Shown here: positions 26,660 through 34,169 of the stretch, one piece after another
Layout of the letters: every line of letters starts with the position of its first letter
How positions within the stretch are numbered: the stretch's first letter is position 1
From: Croceibacterium ferulae
Lineage (GTDB): Bacteria; Pseudomonadota; Alphaproteobacteria; Sphingomonadales; Sphingomonadaceae
Assembly (NCBI RefSeq): GCF_003660445.1
Contig: NZ_QZVQ01000014.1
Coordinates: 1 to 64,000 of the forward strand
Direction: 5' to 3'
Length of the DNA stretch: 64,000 bases
Translations under genes and position numbers: made by a program
Notes under the pieces: model-generated
Databases searched by the model: none
What the model saw: the letters and a program-made list of their open reading frames with translations, nothing else
What the model was told of the DNA's origin: nothing

Positions 26660-29170
26660 TCACTTGCGGGCAATGGTGATCTTGGCCGCCCGACCTGACG
26701 TACCGAGCGTGAACGCTACCGTGCGAGTGGCGGCATCACTGCGGCTGTCGAGGGTACGCCGGCCCTGGCGCACATCCGCTGTTCCGTCCCAGCCATGCAC
26801 TGTGACGGCGATCTGCTCCCACCATGGGCGGAACTGCCCTTCGCGCGCACCGATATCGATGCTGACACCCTCCGGAGTAACGGCGCAGGTCAGCTCTTGG
26901 CGCAGATAGCTTCCCTGCTGGAAGGCCATCGAATGCCCGTCATCCGCGTAGAGCGTTCCCCGGCAATCCTCGCCAGGATAGACGTCCAACATCAGCGGTC
27001 CCGCCGGCGTTTCCGACAGGCTTTGCACCACCGCCTGCCGCGGCAGGATGGTGCCGGCGCGCACGAAGATCGGCAGGTGATCCAGGCGGGGGGTCTCGCG
27101 CACGATGCTGCTTGCGACCCGCACCCCGCCAGTCGCCTGGGACGCCGACTGGATCGGTGCGTCACCCTGATCGGTTGCAGGCTTCCCGGCAGGGAGTCCG
27201 GTCCAGTAATCGTACCATCCACCTGCCGGCAGACACACATCGTACTGCTGCGGCGATTCCGGCTTGGGCGGCGGCGCTACCAGCATTGCCCCGCCAACAG
27301 TGAAGGTCCAGCTCTGATCGCACGCGGCGTTCAGGGCGGTGGGGTAGTCGTAGAATACCGGGCGCAGGATCGGGTCGCCGGTGCGCGCATTCAGTTCCGC
27401 CAGGCCATACAGATACGGCATCAGGCGGTACCGTTCCTCGATGAACCGGCGGCGGATCGCCAGATGCTCCGGACCATCGACCCATGGTTCAACGCGGGGC
27501 GTGTCCTTTGCCGAATGGTTGCGGAACACGGGATAGAAGGCGCCGATCTGGAACCAGCGGGTCAGCAGGTCCGCGCTGGGTCCGCCACCGAAGCCGCTGA
27601 CATCGGCGCCCGAATAGGAGAAGCCCGACAGGCCCAGATTGATGATCTGCTGGATCGACAGCTTCAGGTGATCCCAGCTGGCGGTGTTGTCGCCCGTCCA
27701 GGTCACGGAGTAGCGCTGCCCGCCGGCATAGCTGGCGCGGGTCATGAGATAGGCCCGTTCGTCTGGGCGCAGCGTCCGCAAGCCGTCATACGTCGCCCGG
27801 GTGTTCTCCATCCCGTAAACGTTGTGCATTTCCAGCTGGGTGGCGGTGCGTGGCGCGAAATCGTCACTGGCGATACGGTGGACGTTGTCCAGCGGCATGG
27901 TCTTGGTCGGCGTCTCGAAGATCGCCGGCTCGTTCATGTCGTTCCACGCACCCGCGACGCCCCAGTCCAGCTGTTCCTCAAACAGGGCGCCCCACCAGTC
28001 ACGTGTGCTTTCCTGCGTAAAATCGGGAAACACGGACGGACCCGGCCAGACAGGCGCGACATAGGTCTGCCCGTCGGCGCGCTTCACCCAGTGATCGCCG
28101 GCAGTGCCGGTGTCATAAGGCGTGTAGCCTTCGTTCGGGGCGGCGGCGATGTGCAGGTCGGTGATGGTGATCACCTTCATGCCGTCGTCACCCAAATCCT
28201 TGATAAGGCCGGGCAGGTCAGGGAAGGTCTTGGTGTTGACCGTGAACGGGCGGTTGCGGTCCTGGAAGTCGATGTCGAGCCACATCACGTCAGTCGGTAT
28301 GCGCTCGGCACGCAGCCGGGCCGCAACATCGCGCACTTCCTCTGCGGACATGTAGCTGTAACGTGACTGCTGGTAGCCCAGCGCCCATTGCGGGGTCAGC
28401 GGCGCCTTGCCGGTCAGGTCAGTGTAGCGGCGCACGACCTCCGCCGTGGAGGGGCCGTTGATGATGTAATAATCGATCGGGCCATCCGGGCCGCCGAAAG
28501 ACAGCACTCCTTCTTCCTTGTGGCCGAAATCGAACCAGGTGCGCCAGGTGTTGTCCAGGAAGATGCCGTAGCTCCCACCGGCCCCGCCGACACCGATAAA
28601 GAAGGGAATGGACTTGTAGATGGGGTCGTCAGCCGAGGAGAAGCCGAACGCATCGGTGTTCCAGTTGACGAAGCTCTTGCCGCGGCGGTCCATCCCGCCG
28701 GTCTTGTCGCCCAGGCCGAAATAGCGCTCTGACTGAGGCATGGCCTTGCGCAGGGTAAATGCGCTGCCGTCCAGCTTCACCGATTTCGGGGCGTCTTGCG
28801 TGATCACCGCGCCAGACATGTCGGTGACAGTGAGCCGTCCGTCTGCAAACGAAACGCGCATTGTGGCGGTGGAGAAGCCGTCCGGCGCTGCTGTTACACG
28901 CGCTTCGCCTTGGCGCATTTCAGGCGGCACTGCCCAGCTGGCATCTTCTGGCATGGTGCCGTCGCGCCCGATGGTGACACGCAGGATGTCGTCGGTCAGG
29001 GCCGTGACACGCATCCGCATATCCGCACGCACAACCTCCATCCCGGCGGGCTGCGCTGCCATTGCAGCGGAGGCGGTCTGGCTCTGCGCACGGGCGGGCA
29101 GAGCAGCGGAAGCCAGCACGCTGGCTGACAGAGCGGCGCACAGCAGCATGGTCTTGCGATGACGGAACAT
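26660..29170 (-). CDS. Secreted GH31 alpha-glucosidase
   Basis: The 836-residue protein has a signal peptide (cleavage near ARAQS) and GH31 layout: an N-terminal beta-sandwich, then the barrel with PTDVMWLDIDFQDRNRPF, the nucleophile Asp in AWNDMNEPAIF (about residue 420) and the acid/base Asp in VTWTGDNTASWDHLKLSI, followed by C-terminal beta domains. It probably releases glucose from the non-reducing ends of maltodextrins in the periplasm; related GH31 members act on xylosides, but the neighbours favour alpha-glucans. It has its own operator and a downstream hairpin, so it is likely a separate transcription unit of the same regulon. Confidence 0.93.
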   Translation of the reverse strand: MFRHRKTMLLCAALSASVLASAALPARAQSQTASAAMAAQPAGMEVVRADMRMRVTALTDDILRVTIGRDGTMPEDASWAVPPEMRQGEARVTAAPDGFSTATMRVSFADGRLTVTDMSGAVITQDAPKSVKLDGSAFTLRKAMPQSERYFGLGDKTGGMDRRGKSFVNWNTDAFGFSSADDPIYKSIPFFIGVGGAGGSYGIFLDNTWRTWFDFGHKEEGVLSFGGPDGPIDYYIINGPSTAEVVRRYTDLTGKAPLTPQWALGYQQSRYSYMSAEEVRDVAARLRAERIPTDVMWLDIDFQDRNRPFTVNTKTFPDLPGLIKDLGDDGMKVITITDLHIAAAPNEGYTPYDTGTAGDHWVKRADGQTYVAPVWPGPSVFPDFTQESTRDWWGALFEEQLDWGVAGAWNDMNEPAIFETPTKTMPLDNVHRIASDDFAPRTATQLEMHNVYGMENTRATYDGLRTLRPDERAYLMTRASYAGGQRYSVTWTGDNTASWDHLKLSIQQIINLGLSGFSYSGADVSGFGGGPSADLLTRWFQIGAFYPVFRNHSAKDTPRVEPWVDGPEHLAIRRRFIEERYRLMPYLYGLAELNARTGDPILRPVFYDYPTALNAACDQSWTFTVGGAMLVAPPPKPESPQQYDVCLPAGGWYDYWTGLPAGKPATDQGDAPIQSASQATGGVRVASSIVRETPRLDHLPIFVRAGTILPRQAVVQSLSETPAGPLMLDVYPGEDCRGTLYADDGHSMAFQQGSYLRQELTCAVTPEGVSIDIGAREGQFRPWWEQIAVTVHGWDGTADVRQGRRTLDSRSDAATRTVAFTLGTSGRAAKITIARK

Positions 29171-29212
29171 TCTTCCTCCCCTTTCGTGAGCCGATTCGGC
29201 CTCTCATTAGAC

Positions 29213-29232
29213 TACGTAATCGATTACAGTGG
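29213..29232 (-). promoter_or_regulatory. LacI-type operator candidate upstream of GH31
   Basis: TACGTAATCGATTACAGTGG holds the perfect 12-bp palindrome GTAATCGATTAC centred on CG. It lies 43 bp upstream of the GH31 start. The 20-bp block is nearly identical to 26531-26550, in the same orientation relative to the gene. Confidence 0.8.
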
Positions 29233-29309
29233 CTGCGGTTACAAGGATTGGCAGCGAACAACAAGACGTTGCATGCCACGGCGTGCTGGTGGGGTTCGGA
29301 GCAGGGCTC

Positions 29310-30299
29310 CTAGGCGGACTGGCGGCGCACCATGTCCAGTGGCAGGCACACGGATTCCGTCGCCTCGCCTGCCATACGCCTGAACAGCAGATCCAGCATG
29401 ACCTGCGCCGCGGCGCTCAGATCCTGGCGGATCGTGGTCAACGCCGGCATGATGTGCGCGGCCAGGGTCACATCGTCGTACCCGACGACCGGGACGTCGT
29501 CCGGTACCCGCCGGCCACTTTCCACGATGGCCCGGATCACGCCCATCGCAATCACGTCGGATGCGGCTACGACGGCGTCGATGTCCGAACTGGTGGCCAA
29601 GGCCCTTTCGAGCGAGTTCAGCCGCGGATCGAAGGACAACGGCACCGGGATATGTGGGCCCGGGGTGATGCCGCGATCCTGGTGAGCCTGCAGGTATCCG
29701 GCGTAACGTGCGGCAAGTTCCGGGATGTCGGTCATGCCGGCAAAGGCGATCTGGCGCTTGCCCAGCTCCAACAGGTGTGCGGTCGCCAGTCGCCCGCCCA
29801 TGTGGTTGTCGGTCCCGACACAGCAGTAATCGCCATCGACCCCGGCGGTTTCGCCCCAGACGATCAAAGGCATGTAACTGCGCCCTACCAGGCGCAGCGC
29901 GGCCTCCTGATCCGATTGGCACAGAACTATTATGCCATCGACCCGGCCGCTGCGAGCCAGGTTGTCCAGCCAGTCGGGATCGTGCGGATTGACCGCGGAA
30001 AGCAGCATTGCGTGCTCGCGTTGAGCAAGTCCGTCCATCAGGTGACCGATCAATGCGGTATAGAACGGGTCGGACACCCGCTGCGCGCTTTCGTGGCCCA
30101 GCGGAATGACCACACCGATCGATTGCGTGCGCCCAAGCCGCAGGTTGCGTGCGGCCTGGTTGACGCGGAAACCGTGATTGTTGGCGATCTCCATGACCTT
30201 GCGCCTGGTCTCCGGGCTGATCTGTGCGTGACCCGACAGTGCCCGTGAGACGGTGGCAGCGGTGACGCCGGCAAGTTCGGCGATATCCGCCAGTTTCAT
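29310..30299 (-). CDS. LacI-family regulator of the glucan locus
   Basis: The 329-residue regulator starts with the LacI helix-turn-helix (MKLADIAELAGVTAATVSRA, then LSGHAQISPETRRKVMEIA), a hinge helix with NQAARNLRLGRTQSIGVVIP, and a periplasmic-binding-like sensor domain (DGIIVLCQ, VGTDNHMGG, AASDVIAMGVIRA, VGYDDVTLA). The ATG at 30299 is chosen because AAAAGAAG precedes it and the HTH begins at residue 2. Family members usually repress until a sugar or oligosaccharide binds. The two TGTAATCGATTAC-like sites at 26.5 and 29.2 kb are the likely targets. It is transcribed toward GH31 on the same strand but 139 bp away. Confidence 0.92.
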   Translation of the reverse strand: MKLADIAELAGVTAATVSRALSGHAQISPETRRKVMEIANNHGFRVNQAARNLRLGRTQSIGVVIPLGHESAQRVSDPFYTALIGHLMDGLAQREHAMLLSAVNPHDPDWLDNLARSGRVDGIIVLCQSDQEAALRLVGRSYMPLIVWGETAGVDGDYCCVGTDNHMGGRLATAHLLELGKRQIAFAGMTDIPELAARYAGYLQAHQDRGITPGPHIPVPLSFDPRLNSLERALATSSDIDAVVAASDVIAMGVIRAIVESGRRVPDDVPVVGYDDVTLAAHIMPALTTIRQDLSAAAQVMLDLLFRRMAGEATESVCLPLDMVRRQSA

Positions 30300-30805
30300 A
30301 ACTTCTTTTCGAACGACCAACGGACCACTCTCCCTTCCTCGCGTTGGGCATCTGCCGGGACAGGCCGCAAGCTTTTTCTGGGACTGAACCGAGCCATGGA
30401 TTGATCTGGACGCTAGATGAGGCTTTGCCGGTGCCAACCGTTCAGCTGCGGGACCCGGCCATCCAGCGTGCACGTTATAGCCACCCACCTTTGGGTCGCG
30501 GCAGTGGCACGGTGACAGACCATGCCTTGATACACCGGGTGTGCGATCTGATAACTACGTCGGTAACTTGTCGCGTACTGCATGGCAAGGCGGGTGCCTT
30601 CATCACCTCTTTCCCGGCTGAACGAGACCTTGTGGTCCCGTTCGTTCGCGAAGAGCTGACCGCGAAAGCAGCCGTCCGCGGACTACTCGGTTTCACCATT
30701 ATCTAGCCGATTACAATGCGGAAGCCGGCCTTCGAAAATGATGAATGAACGGCCGGTTTGGAGAAGCGTTAAACTGCCATCGAACGTCCAATATGGGGTC
30801 GTCGG
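30300..30805. other. Intergenic region with a weak operator-like half-site
   Basis: No gene is supported in these 506 bp. At 30703-30714 the sequence CTAGCCGATTAC keeps one half (GATTAC, TGTAATC on the other strand) of the palindrome seen at 26.5 and 29.2 kb, which could be a weak autoregulatory site for the LacI gene. An intergenic motif, GAACGTCCAATATGGGGTCG, lies at 30782-30801. Confidence 0.4.
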
Positions 30806-31497
30806 CTACATGCCGGTTCTGAGCTGAAATCCTGCAAGCGAGGCACGGAGGACCGCCTGCGTGACGGACTGAGCCTTATGAAGAAGCGGCGCGTGGTGTT
30901 CGCGAAACATGAGTTGGCCTATAATTCCGGCGGCTAAGTCAGGACTCATTTTGTCTACGCCTTGAAGGGCTGCCTCACAGCGCTCTGAGCCGCACTGCCT
31001 GAGAGCCGCCACAACGTAACGCTCGCCTTCGCGTTCAACCACGGCAGCAAGATCGAACATGTCGCGAGGCTGCAATCGTGATCCGCGATAGTAGATCTTC
31101 TTTGCAACGATCTCAGCAGGCGTCTCGAGCAGCACGTTTCGCCCTCGCACGGAAGTCTGATTGGCCGGGTGAGCGGTGATCGATGCACAGCAAATGAAGT
31201 CAATTTCGCCAATGTCGGCGAACGTTAACTTCAGGACACGGCCACCGTCCTCTTCGTATCCGTCTGGATTACGATCGAGCGAGTAGTCCTGCGTTTCGGG
31301 ATTGAGAAACGGCATCACCTGCGGATCGTCGAGGAACAGGTCGATATCGTGGCTTTCACGATGATCGATTTGCAGCATTAGCGCCGTCCCGCCGCCAAAC
31401 GTCCATTCGAAGGGTAGCTAGCCTGTCGAGCCTGGTCGATGATGCTGGCCGCGGTGTCGAAGAGTGACGACCACTGGCTTGGCCGCGCGTCAGGCAT
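30806..31497 (-). pseudogene. AbiEii/AbiGii-type nucleotidyltransferase toxin, frameshifted near its start
   Basis: The main frame (190 residues from an internal ATG at 31378) carries MLQIDHRESHDIDLFLDDP, the nucleotidyltransferase core with DID, then a DUF1814-like body (VLLETPAEIVAKKIYYRG, PRDMFDLAAVVE). Upstream in the same frame is PFEWTFGGGTAL, the missing GGxTAL of the active site, but a TAG cuts it off. The real N-terminus (MPDARPSQWSSLFDTAASII, from 31497) is in another frame. The two join near 31415, so a one-step frameshift separates start from active site. If translated only from 31378, it lacks the glycine motif. It starts 5 bp after the upstream small ORF, as in an operon. Confidence 0.8.
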
Positions 31498-31502
31498 GCG
31501 GG

Positions 31503-31790
31503 TCAGGCGGCAAGGGGGAGAGCGTACCCCGCCTTGATGGCGAACTGCGCCGCCATCCAGTGGACCTGATTGTGGTCGACGCCCATGATGTCGATGAATT
31601 GATGTTGCAGCTTCTCGTTCACCTCCGAGAAGAAGGCGAACACCGGCGCATCAAAGAAATCGAGGCTGGTAGGGTCGACGATCTTCGCTGCGAGCTGATG
31701 CGCGGAAAGGTTCGTCCCATAGGGAGCGTTCACCGTCGCCAACACTGATGTCGCTACGTTCATCATGACCAACCTGCGGTCCAGCTCCAT
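31503..31790 (-). CDS. Small unknown protein, possible partner of the AbiEii-like gene
   Basis: This 95-residue ORF begins MELDRRLVMMNVATSVLATV and contains DFFDAPVFAFFSEVNEKLQH. It ends 5 bp before the intended start of the nucleotidyltransferase gene, a spacing seen in toxin-antitoxin or effector operons. I do not recognise the family, and no antitoxin DNA-binding motif is visible. The frame stays open upstream of this ATG, so the protein might be longer. It may be a real small gene or a remnant. Confidence 0.4.
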   Translation of the reverse strand: MELDRRLVMMNVATSVLATVNAPYGTNLSAHQLAAKIVDPTSLDFFDAPVFAFFSEVNEKLQHQFIDIMGVDHNQVHWMAAQFAIKAGYALPLAA

Positions 31791-31989
31791 GTCGAGGCAG
31801 GTGATATAACCTGCTGGGGTACTCGAAACAAGAACGCGCTAGTGACGCTACGGCTCCGTCCAAGCTTGTCTGGAGCTCGTTAACACGCCGTCGGAGCGCT
31901 GTCTCGCGCCTACCTTCGGAGGTGAATGAATGCCCGAAGTCGGGAAGGAGCAAGGTGCCGCTGGAGGTCCATTATGGGGTCAATCACGT

Positions 31990-32865
31990 TTACGAAACAG
32001 GAACGCCACCGGTGACCGCGACGACATTGCCGGTCATGTAGCTGCCCTCAGCCGACGCGAGCAGCACATAGGCAGGGGCGAGCTCGCCGGGCTGTCCGGC
32101 ACGTCCCATTGGTGTATTCTGGCCAAGGGTCTCCAGTTCTTCAGGCGACTTCGCGATCGGCTGAATGGGCGTCCAGATCGGTCCGGGCGCAACCGCGTTC
32201 ACGCGGATGCCATCGCTGGAGAGAAGGTTCGACAATCCAACCGTCAGGCTCGATACCGCACCCTTGGTGGCCGCGTAGACGATCATGCTCTTGGCTGCGA
32301 TCTTGGCCTGCTCGCTGCTCGTGTTGATAATGGCCGAGCCTGGTTTCATGTGTGGCGCAGCAGCCTTGGCGAGGCGGATCATGGCGAAGACGTTGGCGGC
32401 AAAGGCCCCCTGCATTTCGTCGTCATCGATGCTGTCCAGCCCCTCGTTCATGGTCTGGGCGGCAGCATTGTTGACAAGGATGTCCACGCCGCCAAGCTCT
32501 GCGACGGTACGTTCGACAAGCGCTGCGCAATGATCCCGGTCACAAAGGTCGCCTGGCAACAGAAGGCAGCGCTGTCCCGCCTTGTCGACCCAGTCCCGTG
32601 TTTCCTCGGCATCGGCTTGCTCTTCGGCAAGATAGGAGATGGCCACGCTGGCACCCTCACGAGCGTAGGCTATCGCTACAGCCCGGCCGATGCCAGAGTC
32701 CCCGCCAGTGATCAGCGCCACCTTGCCTTCAAGCAGTCCCTTGCCGACATAGCTCTCCTCACCATGATCAGGCTTGGTTCTCATCTCGGTCGTCAATCCG
32801 GGGCGCGGCTGCTGCGGTTCGTCAGGGAACCTCGTAGGCTGGCTGGTGCGCGGATCCTGGGCCAT
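31990..32865 (-). CDS. SDR-family oxidoreductase (YghA/general-stress-39-like)
   Basis: The 291-residue protein has an N-terminal extension rich in Pro and charged residues, then the Rossmann motif ALITGGDSGIGRAVA, NNAAAQT, and the catalytic Ser-Tyr-Lys in INTSSEQAK...IVYAATKGA. RVNAVAPGPIWTP and ASAEGSYMTGNVVAVTGG close the fold. The extended N-terminus is typical of the YghA/YdaD stress-associated branch, which uses NAD(P)H on small carbonyls. The start at 32865 has AGGAG seven bases upstream; a far longer in-frame ORF reads into non-homologous sequence. It is likely monocistronic. Confidence 0.92.
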   Translation of the reverse strand: MAQDPRTSQPTRFPDEPQQPRPGLTTEMRTKPDHGEESYVGKGLLEGKVALITGGDSGIGRAVAIAYAREGASVAISYLAEEQADAEETRDWVDKAGQRCLLLPGDLCDRDHCAALVERTVAELGGVDILVNNAAAQTMNEGLDSIDDDEMQGAFAANVFAMIRLAKAAAPHMKPGSAIINTSSEQAKIAAKSMIVYAATKGAVSSLTVGLSNLLSSDGIRVNAVAPGPIWTPIQPIAKSPEELETLGQNTPMGRAGQPGELAPAYVLLASAEGSYMTGNVVAVTGGVPVS

Positions 32866-33125
32866 GTCTTCTCCTGTAGATGGTTCGAACCGCCAACGGC
32901 TCACAGGAGGTTGCGTGCCTGCACATCCGCCATGGCAAGCCCGCAATGGGCTGGACCCGAGGAACTTGACCTGCGCGGCAGCGCTCTGATGCACGCAAAG
33001 GGATATCGAGTAGTGGTTCTGTGCCGCACGAGCCGGTCCGATGTACCCGCACCTAGCCGCCGGACGCTTGCAGATTTGTACGGATGCACATAGATATGCG
33101 CATGAATAATGGGCATCCCATGCCA

Positions 33126-33359
33126 ATGGCAGCTATCCGGACGCGTCGCGCCACCAATGTATCGCTAGACGCTGCACTTCTTGAAGAGGCGAAGGTGCTC
33201 GACATCAACGTTTCGCGTGCCTTTGAACAGGGCCTTGCCGCTCAGATCGCCGAGTTGCGCGCCGAGCGTTGGCTCGCCGAGAATGCCAATGCGCTGACTT
33301 CCTCCAACAGTTACGTTGAAAAGGGCGGACTCCCCTTGGCGGACTATCGCCGATTCTGA
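33126..33359 (+). CDS. ccdA: CcdA-family antitoxin
   Basis: The protein has about 77 residues, with a ribbon-helix-helix-like start (RRATNVSLDAALLEEAKVLD), INVSRAFEQGLAAQIAE and the C-terminal toxin-binding tail (WLAENANALTSSNSYVEKGG, LPLADYRRF). The order and tail match CcdA antitoxins, which neutralise the gyrase poison CcdB and repress their own operon. Several in-frame ATGs lie upstream (33084, 33096, 33102, 33120). I favour 33126 from the family length, but without a strong Shine-Dalgarno sequence. The stop overlaps the ccdB start (TGATG). Confidence 0.85.
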   Translation: MAAIRTRRATNVSLDAALLEEAKVLDINVSRAFEQGLAAQIAELRAERWLAENANALTSSNSYVEKGGLPLADYRRF

Positions 33360-33577
33360 TGGCGAAGTTCGACGTTTACCGAATGCGACAAGGGGGCATT
33401 CTCGTCATCGATTGTCAGGCTGACCTGCTCAGCGGTCTGAACACACGCTTGGTGGTGCCCTTGCTTGCAAGGAGCGATGCGCCGCAGCCCGCCGCGCGGC
33501 TCAATCCGACGTGCACTAAATGCACCTGGATCTTGCCAAAAGTCTTGAGTAGCCGCCATTTGACGGCGGCGTCGTAA
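33359..33577 (+). pseudogene. CcdB toxin, C-terminal half lost
   Basis: The first ~49 residues are CcdB-like (AKFDVYRMRQGGILVIDCQA, LLSGLNTRLVVPLLARSDA, then ARLNP), as expected after ccdA with TGATG coupling. From there the frame turns into an unrelated Cys/Trp/Ser sequence and stops at 72 residues, while the family is about 100. The C-terminal helix of CcdB, which contacts gyrase, is missing. The break coincides with a GTGCA-CTAAA-TGCAC hairpin near 33511. The toxin is most likely dead, leaving the antitoxin alone. Confidence 0.75.
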
Positions 33578-34169
33578 ACCTAGATTTATTCTGAACGGAT
33601 ACCGAAAACCGGGATGCGGGCAGGGCAGTCTGAGCGTCCACTTTGGGGGCGCGCCAAAGGAGCGAGCAGACGGCAGCTCGCGACCACAATGCGTTTTTCG
33701 CCGAGCGGGCCTTGAACGGCGGCTCCCGCCGGAACCAGTTAGTTGCTCAGCCTGAAGCCACTGCTGCCTCACAATCAGAACGGCAGCCCGTTCGAATTGC
33801 TTGTAGGGGTCGGCATCGGTGTGCACCCGGCAGGTCACCGTCATGTTCACGCCATGCCGGAGAAGACCGGATCTTCGACCAGTCGAAAGCATAGGGAGCG
33901 CGGTTTGCCGGCTCCATAGAGGTGGGCCACCGGGACGCACCAAGCGGCACGTGCTCGCCGAACGGCGTGGAGCTGGGCACCTGCAGGGGGCTGACGGTGT
34001 GCTGTGCGCCGGCAATCAGGGAGCCAACATCCGCCGGCGGCACTGGCTCGGCCGCAGCGGCGATGACGCCCTTCGCGATCAGATGCGTGAAGATGAGGCG
34101 TCAGCCCTCCTACTCGTCAATGCTGACCAGATTGGCGCGCCAGAGGATCACCCCCGGCGCGTCCGTTCT
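33578..34169. other. Region without a recognisable gene
   Basis: These 592 bp hold overlapping open frames on both strands but no family motif I can name. A reverse frame (33747-34043, with TPFGEHVPLGASRWPTS) might be a decayed gene tail. A diverged piece of the intergenic repeat (ATGCG...GGGCCTTGAACGGCGGCT) lies near 33686, and a GAGCGTCCACTTTGGGGGCG motif near 33630. Confidence 0.4.

Noticed and set aside
22004-28366. Plus-strand ORFs of 334-523 codons opposite the halogenase, TonB receptor, amylase and GH31 genes
   Set aside because: They are composition-driven shadows; the catalytic motifs are all on the minus strand.
29239-30351. 370-codon reverse ORF in another frame over the LacI gene
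   Set aside because: The neighbouring frame has a complete LacI helix-turn-helix and sensor domain.
30719-30760. CCGGCC...GGCCGG inverted repeat upstream of the LacI gene as a terminator
   Set aside because: The loop is about 20 bases and there is no T run.
33511-33570. Possible inversion of the missing CcdB C-terminus (reverse frame reading MAATQDFW)
   Set aside because: The resemblance to CcdB covers only a few residues and could be chance; an alignment would be needed.
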